Of a DNA stretch of 64,000 bases, positions 9,440 through 18,578 are shown one piece after another. A program made the translations under genes and the position numbers. Position 1 is the first letter of the stretch, and each line of letters starts with the position of its first letter. The stretch comes from Bacillota bacterium (GTDB lineage Bacteria; Bacillota; Clostridia; Lachnospirales; Lachnospiraceae): NCBI GenBank assembly GCA_023443225.1, contig JAEZVF010000075.1, forward strand, positions 94,313 to 158,312, written 5' to 3'. A model generated the notes under the pieces. It ran no database searches. It was not told the origin of the DNA and saw only the letters and a list, made by a program, of their open reading frames with translations.

Positions 9440-9589
9440 TCATTCATTAGGCAAAAATGTTTGAAGTCCTCCGATTCGGTTGCTTTTATATTTTACAATT
9501 AACCAAATAATAAATACTGTTGCTATTAAATTGAACATCATAACTCTTGTCAAACTGGTAGCATGATAAGAAACAGATACGATACTCAT
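9440..9589 (-). other. Tiny hydrophobic ORF or gene remnant (49 codons)
   Basis: An ATG frame starts 2 bases after the threonine ammonia-lyase stop and ends 20 bases before the flavodoxin start. The product has one membrane-type segment (about residues 18-31, LIATVFIIWLIVKY) and a hydrophilic tail. It has no ribosome-binding site of its own. It reads like the last part of a larger membrane protein, so it may be a relic; a small coupled membrane protein is the alternative. Confidence 0.25.
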
Positions 9590-9591
9590 AT

Positions 9592-10812
9592 TTAATGATA
9601 CATATTTTTAGGCTGTACTATCTTTGGATTATAACCTTTCTCTTTTAAGGATTTCACTATTGCATCTTTATGTTCAAGGCCAAAAGCTTCCATGGTGATG
9701 GTAAGCTCAACGGCACTGTTCCGGTTGATACTTACAAACTGGTTATGATCCAAACGGATTACATTTCCCCGCGCTTCTGCAATAATCTTAGCAACATTTA
9801 CTAGTTCACCCGGTCTATCCGGAAGAAGTACGGATACGGTAAAGATACGTCCTCTTTGGATTAATCCATGCTGAACGACGGAGGATACCGTAATAACGTC
9901 CATGTTACCGCCACTTAATATGGATACAATTTTCTTATTCTTACAATCTAGATGCTTTAAGGCTGCAACCGTTAATAGTCCAGAATTTTCCACCACCATC
10001 TTATGATTCTCCATCATATCTAGGAAACACACAATTAATTCATGATCATCAATTGCAATGATGTCATCAATGTTTTTTTGTATGTATGGAAAAATATTAG
10101 ATCCAGGTGTCTTAACTGCGGTGCCGTCAGCTATGGTTTCTACGTGAGGCAAGGTAACAACATGATCGGCTTTTAAGGAAGCCTGCATACAGTTAGCACC
10201 CATAGGCTCAACTCCAATAACCGTTATGTTTGGATTTAACAGTTTTGCTAGCGTAGAAACACCGGCTGCCAGACCTCCTCCACCAATCGGTACCAAAATA
10301 ATATCTACGGTAGGAAGTTCCTTAAAGATTTCCATCGCAATAGAACCCTGCCCGGTTGCTAATACTTCATCATCAAATGGATGTATAAAGGTATAGCCTT
10401 TCTCTGATGCAAGTTTGAGAGCATATTCACATGCTTCATCATATACATCGCCATGAAGAATTACCTCTGCACCATAACTTTTGGTGCGGTTAACTTTAAT
10501 TAAAGGAGTTGTCGTTGGCATAACAATAATTGCTTTTGCCTGATACATTTTTGCTGCATAGGCAACACCTTGTGCATGATTTCCTGCGGAAGCTGTAATT
10601 AAGCCCTTATCTCTTTCTTCCTGAGAAAGTGTACTGATTTTGTAATAAGCTCCTCGTACCTTATAGGCACCGGTAAACTGCATGTTTTCCGGTTTTAAAT
10701 ACACCTTGTTTCCGGTAACATCCGAAAAATAGTCACTATATATTAATTTTGTTTTTAGAGTGACTTTTTTTACTACTTCTGAAGCTTCTTCAAATTTCTC
10801 TAATGACATCAT
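9592..10812 (-). CDS. ilvA: Threonine ammonia-lyase, PLP-dependent
   Basis: 406 residues. It converts threonine to 2-oxobutyrate and ammonia, either for isoleucine synthesis or fermentation. The PLP lysine is Lys51 in GAYKVRGAYY. The glycine-rich cofactor phosphate loop PIGGGGLAAG is near residue 176. A single C-terminal ACT-type domain begins near residue 325 (RIFTVSVLLPDRPGEL). This short, one-ACT form resembles catabolic TdcB-like enzymes more than the 500-residue biosynthetic IlvA. AAAGGAG lies upstream of the double-ATG start. It is 15 bases downstream of ftsY and may be cotranscribed with it. Confidence 0.92.
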   Translation of the reverse strand: MMSLEKFEEASEVVKKVTLKTKLIYSDYFSDVTGNKVYLKPENMQFTGAYKVRGAYYKISTLSQEERDKGLITASAGNHAQGVAYAAKMYQAKAIIVMPTTTPLIKVNRTKSYGAEVILHGDVYDEACEYALKLASEKGYTFIHPFDDEVLATGQGSIAMEIFKELPTVDIILVPIGGGGLAAGVSTLAKLLNPNITVIGVEPMGANCMQASLKADHVVTLPHVETIADGTAVKTPGSNIFPYIQKNIDDIIAIDDHELIVCFLDMMENHKMVVENSGLLTVAALKHLDCKNKKIVSILSGGNMDVITVSSVVQHGLIQRGRIFTVSVLLPDRPGELVNVAKIIAEARGNVIRLDHNQFVSINRNSAVELTITMEAFGLEHKDAIVKSLKEKGYNPKIVQPKNMYH

Positions 10813-10827
10813 AATCTTTTGTCTCCT

Positions 10828-11751
10828 TTAATTGAACAGCGCATTTACAAAATCTTCTGCGTTGAATTTTTGTAAGTCATCAATGTGTTCCCCAATACCT
10901 ATATATTTTACCGGAATACCAAGTTCGGCCTGAATTGCAATTGCAATCCCACCTTTTGCTGTTCCATCGAGTTTTGTAAGAATGATACCGGATATATCCG
11001 CTACCTCATTAAATTCTCTTGCCTGTGCTAGTGCATTTTGTCCGGTTGTTCCGTCCAAAACCACTAAAGTTTCTCGGTAAGCATCCGGATATTCTCGCGT
11101 AATCACACGATCAATTTTCTTGAGCTCCTCCATCAGGTTTTTCTTATTATGAAGTCTGCCTGCGGTGTCACATATGAGGACATCGGTATTACGTGCCTTG
11201 GCTGCTGTAACTGCATCATAAATTACTGCCGCAGGATCAGAGCCTTCCTGTTGTGCTATAATTTCAACACCTGCACGGTTTGACCATTCTGTTAATTGTT
11301 CAATTGCAGCTGCACGGAAGGTATCGGCTGCTGCTACGATTACCTTTTTTCCTTTATCCTTTAGTTGACCAGCAAGTTTACCTACGGAAGTTGTCTTTCC
11401 AACTCCATTAACACCAATCAACATAACAATGGATTTGCGTGTTTCAAATTCGTAGGCGGTTTCTTCTACCTTCATCTGTTCCATAATACTTTGAATCAGC
11501 AATTGCTTACATTCTGTTGGTTCTTTAATTTTATTTTCTTTCACTTTTATTTTCAAATCATCTATAATTGCACCCGTGGTATTAATACCTAAGTCTGCCA
11601 TAATTAAGATTTCTTCCAGCTCTTCATAGAAATCATCATCTATATTAGAAAACCCACTAAAAATCGCATCAATGCCTGCAATGATATTGCTTCTTGTTTT
11701 TGACAACCCGGCAACTAACTTGCTAAAAAATCCTTTTTTTGTTTCACTCAT
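10828..11751 (-). CDS. ftsY: Signal recognition particle receptor FtsY
   Basis: 307 residues. The membrane-associated SRP receptor GTPase docks ribosome-nascent-chain complexes at SecYEG. A short N domain precedes the G domain. P-loop GVNGVGKT is at 113-120; DTAGRLHNKKNL, the TKLDG base-recognition motif and the closing GIGEHIDDLQKF follow. The acidic A domain of enterobacterial FtsY is missing, as is normal in Firmicutes. It is the third gene of rnc-smc-ftsY, a classic order, and starts 14 bases after smc. Confidence 0.97.
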   Translation of the reverse strand: MSETKKGFFSKLVAGLSKTRSNIIAGIDAIFSGFSNIDDDFYEELEEILIMADLGINTTGAIIDDLKIKVKENKIKEPTECKQLLIQSIMEQMKVEETAYEFETRKSIVMLIGVNGVGKTTSVGKLAGQLKDKGKKVIVAAADTFRAAAIEQLTEWSNRAGVEIIAQQEGSDPAAVIYDAVTAAKARNTDVLICDTAGRLHNKKNLMEELKKIDRVITREYPDAYRETLVVLDGTTGQNALAQAREFNEVADISGIILTKLDGTAKGGIAIAIQAELGIPVKYIGIGEHIDDLQKFNAEDFVNALFN

Positions 11752-11765
11752 ATAGGTTTCCCTCC

Positions 11766-14700
11766 TTATTTATCCAAATCATTTTCAATTAAATTAACAG
11801 ATACCAAAGTAGATACGCCCTTTTCCTGCATTGTGATACCATAGAGCATATCAGCCGCTGCCATCGTACCTCTTCTATGGGTAATGATAATAAATTGAGT
11901 ATCATTTGTTAACTTATGTAAATATTTCGCATATCTCTTAACATTAGAATCATCCAAAGCGGCTTCAATTTCGTCCAATAGACAGAACGGCGAGGGTTTT
12001 AAATTCTGTATTGCAAATAATAGAGATATCGCAGTTAAAGCTTTTTCCCCTCCGGAAAGCTGCATCATATTCTGAAGCTTTTTTCCTGGCGGTTGTGATG
12101 TAATAACAATTCCAGCTTCTAGTATATCATCATTTTCTGTTAATTCTAGAGTTGCCTTACCTCCACCAAATAATTCTTTGAAAACCGAATCAAATTGTTG
12201 ACGAATCGCATGGAATTTTTCTTCAAACTGTTTTCTCATTTCATCGTCTAATTCTTTGATGACGCCTAGCAGGGTTTCCTCTGCAGTTAATAAGTCATCT
12301 CTTTGGGTCTTTAAGAAGGTATAACGTTCTAATAAATTTTTAAAGTCTTCAATTGCATTAATATTTACGTCACCTAATTCTTTCATTTTGCCTTTTAATT
12401 CTGTAATTCGTTTTTTGGCTTGTGGCATTGTATCAATGGAATTACTTTTTAATTCATAAGCACTATGATAGGTGAGTTCATATTCTTCCCACATATAGTT
12501 GATTTTTTCATCACTTTGTTCAAGCAATTTCTCGATTTGATTCGATAAACGGAAACATTCTTTATCCAGTTCATTCATTTCTTTGGAAAGCTGTTCCCTT
12601 TTTTGGAAGAAATTCTTATGACTCTTCGTAATACTTTCTTTGGTGAGGCTTAACTCTTTAATTTTGTCATTTAATGCTTTGTCTTTTTGATTTGCTATTT
12701 CAATTTCTAATTCGATATTATGGATTTGGTCTAACTTCTCCTGTACTAAAACAACAGATTCTTTCATTCCATGATTTAGTAATGATTCTTCCTCATATAG
12801 CTTTTCAAACTCTCTTTTAATACGCCTAATATTGTCAAGGATATTTTGGTTCTTCTGTTCCAAAGCAGAAAAGTCGATTCGTATGGAAGCGTCTTTTTCT
12901 TTATACTTTAGTTCTTCTAATCTTTCGCTCTCTAATAATTGATTAATTTGAACTATTTTATTTTCATTATCCTTGCTTTTTGACTCATTTTCACGTAAAG
13001 ATTCCTTAAGTTTATCAATATTAAGGTTTAATTCTTTTGATTGTAATTCTATCTCTTTGATTTCATTCGAATATTCAATAAAGTTCTTCTTACTAGTTTC
13101 TTTTTGTGCAAGCTCCTGATTTAGATTTAACTTAACCGTATTTTGGCTCAAATAAACTTCTTGTAATATCAATTTATTATTCTCTAATTCAATTCTTGCA
13201 TTCGTTTTATTTGTTTTTTCATTTTCCTTTTTCAAACTCAAATCTTTTAGTGAATGTTCTAATTGTATCACCGTATTTTCAAGTTCTTCAATCTCCCTGC
13301 GACGGCTTAACAGATTACTGGCATTTTTATAAGCACCACCAGAAATAGAACCACCAGGATTGAGTAATTCACCATCCAAAGTTACAATACGAAGTGAATA
13401 ATCATACTTCTTTGCTAACCTTATTGCTGAATCAATGGTATTTACAACTAAACTTCTACCTAGCAGATTACACATTAATGCATGAAATCTTGGCTCTGCT
13501 TCAACCAAAGTATTAGCAAAACCAATTACACCTTCTTCCTGCAACAGTTTATCTTGGTATTTCCCTTCTTTTCCAGATATACTAGTTAATGGGAGGAAGG
13601 TAGCACGACCGAATTTATTCTTCTTCAAATATTCGATTAATCTTTTTGCAGTTGCCTCATTATCGGTAACAATATTTTGAATATTACCACCCAAAGCTGT
13701 TTCAATTGCTGTTTCATACTTTGAATCAACTTTAAGAATGTCAGCAACTACTCCAATAATACCATTTTCTAAAGACTTTCTTTCCATCACCTTACGAATA
13801 CTGTTACCATAACCTTCATAACGTTCCGTTAAGTTCTTTAAGGATTCAAGCCTTGATTTTTCACCATGATATTGTTGTTGTTTTTCATTAATCTGTATCG
13901 ATAATCTGTCGATCTTTTCCTGTATGGAGGAAATTGAACCCTCGATGTTTTTGTTGTTTTCATTTATCGAAGCTATCTGATTGATAATCCCTTGTAGTTT
14001 TTCTTCCTGTTCTTTTATCGCGACATCAATAAAAGCTTCTTCACTTTTATTAGTTAAAAGCTTTTGATTTAATTCAGCCTTTTTAATCGTGTTCTGTTCC
14101 AGCATCGTTTCGTAACGTTGCAGATTCGTTTTTATCGTCGAATTTTCACTTAAGAAATCAAAGATTTCACTATTGCACTCTTCAATTTGCTTTGTATAAT
14201 TCGTTAGATTATTATAAATACTTTCAAGGGCAACAGTAACAGAAGTCTGGTCATCATCTAGAGAATTAATCTTACCATCAATAAGCTCTTTCTCTTTCCG
14301 ATATTTTTCTTGTTCTTCTTCTTTAGCCTGAATATCATTATGAATGGACTGAAGTCTTGATTGATAATGTGCTTCGTTTTGTCTGACGGACAGAATTTGT
14401 TCATTTAATACTTTAACTGTTCCTTCCTGCTTCTCTTTTTCAAGTTTGCAGGTATTTAATTCATTCTTATTCTGTTCTAGTTCCGTATCACATTGTTCAA
14501 TCTGTAGCTCTAATAACTCATATTCTTCTTTGGTACTCTCATATTCAGAATGAATGGATGCAAGAGACTCTTTTGCTATCTCAAGTTTTTCTTCTAATTG
14601 CTGTTTTCCTTCTTGGAACTTTTCGTATTCCATTAAAAATAAATTAACATCCAACAACCTTAATTCATCTCTTAACAGCAAATACTCCTTCGCTGCGATG

Positions 14701-15326
14701 GATTGTTGTTCCAATGGACTTATCTGCTTTTCAATTTCCGAAAGTATATCATTGAGACGGCAAAGATTCTGCTTCTCTTCTTCCAGATTTTTTTCAGCAA
14801 TCATTTTTCGTTTCTTAAATTTTACAATTCCAGCTGCTTCATCAAAGAGCTCACGCCGATCTTCCGGTTTACCACTAAGTATTTTATCAATTTGACCTTG
14901 ACCGATAATAGAATATCCTTCTTTACCGATACCAGTATCAAGAAATAATTCCTGCACTTCACGCAGTCTACAACTATTTCCATTAATTAAATATTCGCTT
15001 TCACCGGAACGATATACTCGTCTGGCTACCGTAACCTCTTCATACTCAATTGGAAGTTTATGATCAGAATTATCTAAAGTAATTGCAACATAGGCATATC
15101 CCATAGGCTTTCTGCTTTCTGTACCGGAGAAAATAACATCCTCCATTCTAGCCCCTCTTAGCTGTTTGGCACTTTGTTCTCCAAGAACCCAACGGACTGC
15201 ATCTGCCACATTACTTTTACCGCTGCCATTTGGTCCCACGATACCTGTAATACCATCATGAAACTCAAATGTTATTTTATTTGCAAAAGATTTAAATCCA
15301 TGAACTTCAATGCTTTTTAAGTACAT
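11766..15326 (-). CDS. smc: Chromosome segregation protein SMC
   Basis: 1,186 residues, full length. The Walker A motif GPNGSGKS is at 31-38. Two long coiled-coil arms flank a hinge at about 510-670, with the SGG-containing segment GGSISGGAYKNA at its end. The C-terminal head has signature LSGGEKALTAISLLF and Walker B LLDEIEAALDD. It compacts and segregates the chromosome with ScpA and ScpB. Its start overlaps the end of rnc by 20 bases, with GGGGAG six bases before the ATG, so the two are translationally coupled. Confidence 0.98.
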   Translation of the reverse strand: MYLKSIEVHGFKSFANKITFEFHDGITGIVGPNGSGKSNVADAVRWVLGEQSAKQLRGARMEDVIFSGTESRKPMGYAYVAITLDNSDHKLPIEYEEVTVARRVYRSGESEYLINGNSCRLREVQELFLDTGIGKEGYSIIGQGQIDKILSGKPEDRRELFDEAAGIVKFKKRKMIAEKNLEEEKQNLCRLNDILSEIEKQISPLEQQSIAAKEYLLLRDELRLLDVNLFLMEYEKFQEGKQQLEEKLEIAKESLASIHSEYESTKEEYELLELQIEQCDTELEQNKNELNTCKLEKEKQEGTVKVLNEQILSVRQNEAHYQSRLQSIHNDIQAKEEEQEKYRKEKELIDGKINSLDDDQTSVTVALESIYNNLTNYTKQIEECNSEIFDFLSENSTIKTNLQRYETMLEQNTIKKAELNQKLLTNKSEEAFIDVAIKEQEEKLQGIINQIASINENNKNIEGSISSIQEKIDRLSIQINEKQQQYHGEKSRLESLKNLTERYEGYGNSIRKVMERKSLENGIIGVVADILKVDSKYETAIETALGGNIQNIVTDNEATAKRLIEYLKKNKFGRATFLPLTSISGKEGKYQDKLLQEEGVIGFANTLVEAEPRFHALMCNLLGRSLVVNTIDSAIRLAKKYDYSLRIVTLDGELLNPGGSISGGAYKNASNLLSRRREIEELENTVIQLEHSLKDLSLKKENEKTNKTNARIELENNKLILQEVYLSQNTVKLNLNQELAQKETSKKNFIEYSNEIKEIELQSKELNLNIDKLKESLRENESKSKDNENKIVQINQLLESERLEELKYKEKDASIRIDFSALEQKNQNILDNIRRIKREFEKLYEEESLLNHGMKESVVLVQEKLDQIHNIELEIEIANQKDKALNDKIKELSLTKESITKSHKNFFQKREQLSKEMNELDKECFRLSNQIEKLLEQSDEKINYMWEEYELTYHSAYELKSNSIDTMPQAKKRITELKGKMKELGDVNINAIEDFKNLLERYTFLKTQRDDLLTAEETLLGVIKELDDEMRKQFEEKFHAIRQQFDSVFKELFGGGKATLELTENDDILEAGIVITSQPPGKKLQNMMQLSGGEKALTAISLLFAIQNLKPSPFCLLDEIEAALDDSNVKRYAKYLHKLTNDTQFIIITHRRGTMAAADMLYGITMQEKGVSTLVSVNLIENDLDK

Positions 15327-16035
15327 TTTTGGCTCCCCGTTTCTTTATTTTGAGTATAGATTGATATGCAGCTTCCTGTTCTGCTGCTTTTTTCGTTCTG
15401 CCAATACCAGTACCTAACTCCATATTCTTTACTAAAGCAACTACGGTAAATTTTTTATTATGATCTGGACCTTCTTCTTTGATTAGTTCATAAGATAAAG
15501 ATTCTTTGTATTCACTTTGTACGATTTCCTGTAAGATAGTTTTGCTATCGAAAAAGAGAGCTTTATTTTCTACATCTGACAAAATATAATTGCAGACAAA
15601 CTCTTTTGCACTAGTAAAACCACCGTCTAAATAAATAGCCCCAATAATTGCTTCCATGGCATCGCATAGGATAGAGAAACGTTCTCGGCCACCAGTAGCT
15701 GCCTCACCTTTACCTAGTAAAAGATAATTACCTACCTTCAACTCAATAGCACATGTGGCCAAAGTCTGTTCACATACCAGTTGTGCTCTTAGTTTAGTTA
15801 ATTCACCCTCTGGCAATTTACTGTATTTCATAAAAATAAATTCGCTTGTAATTAGTTCTAGTACCGCATCACCTAAAAACTCTAGCCTCTCATTATTCTC
15901 AAGTTTATTCATTCGCTTTTCATTGGCATAAGAGCTATGGGATAATGCGTGCTTTAGTAAACGACGATTATTAAATTTGTAGCCAATGATTCCTTCAAAC
16001 GTTGCAAGATTTTCTAATAGATTGGCATCTTTCAT
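15307..16035 (-). CDS. rnc: Ribonuclease III
   Basis: 242 residues. It cleaves double-stranded RNA in rRNA precursors and mRNA. The signature NERLEFLGDAVLEL is at about 48-61, and a C-terminal double-stranded RNA-binding domain runs from about 155, with GIGRTKKAAEQEAA near the end. The longer reading from 16053 is rejected because AAAGGAGGG lies inside those codons; the ATG at 16035 sits correctly behind it. It is followed by smc and ftsY in one operon. Confidence 0.97.
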   Translation of the reverse strand: MKDANLLENLATFEGIIGYKFNNRRLLKHALSHSSYANEKRMNKLENNERLEFLGDAVLELITSEFIFMKYSKLPEGELTKLRAQLVCEQTLATCAIELKVGNYLLLGKGEAATGGRERFSILCDAMEAIIGAIYLDGGFTSAKEFVCNYILSDVENKALFFDSKTILQEIVQSEYKESLSYELIKEEGPDHNKKFTVVALVKNMELGTGIGRTKKAAEQEAAYQSILKIKKRGAKNVLKKH

Positions 16036-16087
16036 ATGAAACCCTCCTTTCAAAATTTAAAATTGCTTTCAGTAATTTCAAATGTAT

Positions 16088-16117
16088 AAAAACGCCCTCT
16101 GCCTGAGGCAGAAGGCT
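16088..16117 (-). terminator. Terminator between acpP and rnc
   Basis: On the minus strand, GCCTTCTGCC pairs with GGCAGAGGGC around a TCA loop and is followed by five T. It lies about 20 bases after acpP. It may reduce read-through so that acyl carrier protein is made in excess over RNase III and SMC. Confidence 0.85.
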
Positions 16118-16134
16118 TAACTATACAAAATAAT

Positions 16135-16368
16135 TTATTGATTCATAGCTTTTTTAATCTCTTCTACTGCATCGCTTACAGTTACTATGTTCTCTGCATC
16201 TTCATTTGCTATTTCAATATCAAACTCTTCTTCGATGCCCATGATTATCTGGAAAATATCCAGCGAATCCGCTCCTAAATCATCAACAAAAGTTGTTTCC
16301 ATTGTAATTTCATCTTCTTCAACATTTAATACTTCACTAATTATTTTTTTTAATTTTTCAAATTCCAT
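16135..16368 (-). CDS. acpP: Acyl carrier protein
   Basis: 77 residues, acidic. It carries growing fatty acids on a phosphopantetheine arm. The attachment serine is Ser35 in the GADSLD motif. A nine-base longer reading from a GTG is rejected because that GTG is part of the AAAGGTG ribosome-binding site. It follows plsX directly, linking it to phospholipid synthesis. Confidence 0.96.
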   Translation of the reverse strand: MEFEKLKKIISEVLNVEEDEITMETTFVDDLGADSLDIFQIIMGIEEEFDIEIANEDAENIVTVSDAVEEIKKAMNQ

Positions 16369-16387
16369 AATTTTCACCTTTCTTTAC

Positions 16388-17398
16388 TCATTCTTCTTTA
16401 TGAATTTTACTTCTTATCTTTTCATTAATCTGTTGTTCCGTAAAGGTAACACACTGAATTATTGAATTTTTAACTTCTATACTTTTTGAACTTCCATGGG
16501 TTTTTACTACAAGTCCATTCAGTCCCAGTAAAGGTGCACCGCCATATTGGGAAGAATCAAAAGATTTTAGTGTTTCTTTTAATGCCGGCTTACATAATAA
16601 TGCACCTATCTTACTTTTTGTGCTACTCATTAATCCGGTCTTAATTTTTCCAATTAACGCGCTTCCAAGGCCTTCATAAAGTTTCAATATTACATTTCCG
16701 ACAAAAGCTTCGCAAACGATAACATCTGCGGCTCCATTCGGTATTTCTCTTGCTTCGATACTTCCGATAAAATTAATATCGCTGCAGTTCTTAAGAAGTG
16801 GAAAAGTCTCTTTCACTAACATATTACCTTTTTCTTCTTCAGCACCAATATTTACAATTGCAACCCTTGGATTTGTAATTCCAATTACATTTTCCATATA
16901 GATCGAACCCATCTTAGCAAATTGTAAGAGATGTGAAGGTCTGGCATCTACATTAGCACCACAGTCAACCAATAAGGAAACACCATTTATTGTAGGTATA
17001 AGTGGAGCTAAGGGGGGTCGTTCAACTCCTTTAATTCTGCTAACAATTAATTGACCGCCAACTAAAACAGCACCTGTACTCCCTGCTGATACAAAAGCAT
17101 CCGCTTCACCGCTTTTCACCAGGTTTAAAGCCACTACAATAGATGATTCTTTTTTACGCCTGATTGCCATAACTGGAGCATCTTCATTTGTTATCACTTC
17201 TTCCGCATTCACCACAACCAGCTTATTCTTATCGTAAGTATAGTTCTTGAGTTCTGTATTCAATACAGCTTCTTTACCTACAAGTAGCACTTTAATATCG
17301 TTTCTTTCGTTGATTGCCTCTACTGCCCCTTTAATAATCTGACCCGGTGCATTATCACCACCCATTGCATCAACTGCAACTTTCACTATTTTTCCCAT
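16388..17398 (-). CDS. plsX: Phosphate acyltransferase PlsX
   Basis: 336 residues. It makes acyl-phosphate from acyl-ACP as the first step of phospholipid synthesis with PlsY. N-terminal VAVDAMGGDNAPG is diagnostic. The conserved RRKKESSIVVAL and SAGSTGAVLVGG stretches follow near residues 85 and 105. The start is taken at 17398, with GGAG six bases upstream, because the extra 16 upstream codons lack conservation and contain this site. In many Firmicutes plsX is preceded by rpmF or fapR; here neither is present, and a 357-base gap separates it from cheR. Confidence 0.96.
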   Translation of the reverse strand: MGKIVKVAVDAMGGDNAPGQIIKGAVEAINERNDIKVLLVGKEAVLNTELKNYTYDKNKLVVVNAEEVITNEDAPVMAIRRKKESSIVVALNLVKSGEADAFVSAGSTGAVLVGGQLIVSRIKGVERPPLAPLIPTINGVSLLVDCGANVDARPSHLLQFAKMGSIYMENVIGITNPRVAIVNIGAEEEKGNMLVKETFPLLKNCSDINFIGSIEAREIPNGAADVIVCEAFVGNVILKLYEGLGSALIGKIKTGLMSSTKSKIGALLCKPALKETLKSFDSSQYGGAPLLGLNGLVVKTHGSSKSIEVKNSIIQCVTFTEQQINEKIRSKIHKEE

Positions 17399-17599
17399 AG
17401 TTGGCTCCATTCTGCACTTCTTATTCTTTGTACTATAATTAAGCACATAGTTCCATGAACCAATTATCCTTACAAAAGAAGTATTATAAGCATCTTTGGC
17501 TACTGGATTTATACTGATTTATTCCTTTGTTTCACTACCCTGTCAGTATCTATACACAATATACTAGATATCATTATAAAAATCAACCACTAATTAATA

Positions 17600-17694
17600 A
17601 AAAAATAAAGTGCCATTAAAAGGTGTATTGCCAGCTGTACTGACAAGCTCAATTCTCTTTTTTTGAGATTGCTATAACCTTTGATTTGGCACTT
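17600..17694 (-). ncRNA. Branched structured RNA element ending in a U-tract, upstream of plsX
   Basis: Read on the minus strand, an outer stem (AAGTGCCA with TGGCACTT, continued inside by AAAGGT with ACCTTT) encloses two hairpins. One pairs CAATCTC with GAGAATTG around an A7 loop. The other is a 7-bp stem TTGTCAG/CTGGCAA with loop TACAG. The element ends in ATTTTTTT. One pair in the second hairpin is a G-U on the minus strand and a mismatch on the plus strand, so the minus strand is the likely RNA. It may be an elaborate terminator for cheR, an attenuator for plsX or a small RNA. No known riboswitch class was recognised. Confidence 0.4.
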
Positions 17695-17716
17695 AAATTA
17701 ACGCGAAGGTAAATTT

Positions 17717-17748
17717 AAGTGCTTCCAAACTTGTTTGGAAGCACTTGA
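17717..17748. repeat. Long perfect hairpin after cheR
   Basis: AAGTGCTTCCAAAC and its complement flank a 3-4 base loop, just after the cheR stop. It lacks a clear T-run, so it is a poor intrinsic terminator by itself. It could stabilise the cheR mRNA 3' end. The remaining bases of the 17399-17755 gap hold only AT-rich sequence with a possible TATAAT upstream of plsX. Confidence 0.55.
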
Positions 17749-17755
17749 ACACACA

Positions 17756-18535
17756 TTATACTTTTTTATAAAAGAATGATTTTTGAGAGACAAAGTTTAA
17801 ACTTTGTGGCTGTATGATTTGTTCTGTACTACCAACAAACAATATACCATCTTTCTTTAAAGAAAGGTTAAAGTTCTTATATATATTGTCTTTTGCCTCT
17901 TCAGTAAAATATATTAGTACATTTCTACACACAATTAAATCACACTGACTGGGGTAAGTATCCAACAATAAATTATGTTGTTTAAATTCCACACATGATT
18001 TAATATTTTCCGAAATCTGATACGTTTTTTCATTCACTTCGGTAAAATATTTCTGAATAAACTCTTTAGGAAGACCTTTTAAACTCTTAACATTATAAAG
18101 TCCTAGCTTAGCTTTTTCCAATACCCCGGCATCAATATCAGTTGCAATGATCTTAATACGCGAAAGCGGAATAAATTTCGAAAGTAGCATGACTAAAGAA
18201 TATGGTTCATCACCGGTTGAGCAAGCAGCACTCCAAATCTTTAAATTATTGCCGAATTTGTCGAACAAATAAGGCAATATCTCTTTCTCCAATAAATCCC
18301 ACTGTTCTGGGTTACGGTAAAATTCAGAAACATTAATTGTCAAATAATTAATAAACTCATTAAATAAAACTGTATCTTTTTTTAAGGCTTCAACAAAGCT
18401 AATATAAGATGTAAATTTATGTTTCGTTATTAACGCATCAATTCTTCGCTTCATCTGGCGTTCTTTATACGAGTCTAGATTAATTTTTGTTAGCTTAAAT
18501 ATTTGATCTTTAAAAGTTTCGTAATTGTCAAGCAA
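17756..18535 (-). CDS. cheR: CheR-type chemoreceptor glutamate methyltransferase
   Basis: 259 residues. It transfers methyl groups from S-adenosylmethionine to chemoreceptor glutamates during adaptation. A helical N-terminal CheR domain contains YKERQMKRRID. The catalytic part follows with NVSEFYRNPEQWD, IWSAACSTGDEPYSL (SAM site, about residues 99-113) and DLIVCRNVLIYF. The start is a TTG with AAAGGAG nine bases upstream; no ATG is available nearby. It is an orphan: other chemotaxis genes lie 20 kb away (CheY and CheX-like), which suggests dispersed chemotaxis genes. Confidence 0.92.
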   Translation of the reverse strand: MLDNYETFKDQIFKLTKINLDSYKERQMKRRIDALITKHKFTSYISFVEALKKDTVLFNEFINYLTINVSEFYRNPEQWDLLEKEILPYLFDKFGNNLKIWSAACSTGDEPYSLVMLLSKFIPLSRIKIIATDIDAGVLEKAKLGLYNVKSLKGLPKEFIQKYFTEVNEKTYQISENIKSCVEFKQHNLLLDTYPSQCDLIVCRNVLIYFTEEAKDNIYKNFNLSLKKDGILFVGSTEQIIQPQSLNFVSQKSFFYKKV

Positions 18536-18578
18536 TTAATAACTCTCCTTTGTAAGTCATTCATTAAAACCGAATGAA

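Noticed and set aside
14554..14948. Plus-strand frames inside smc
   Set aside because: They are antisense shadows of an intact gene, rich in S and F as expected from complementing AT-rich coiled-coil codons, and lack ribosome-binding sites.
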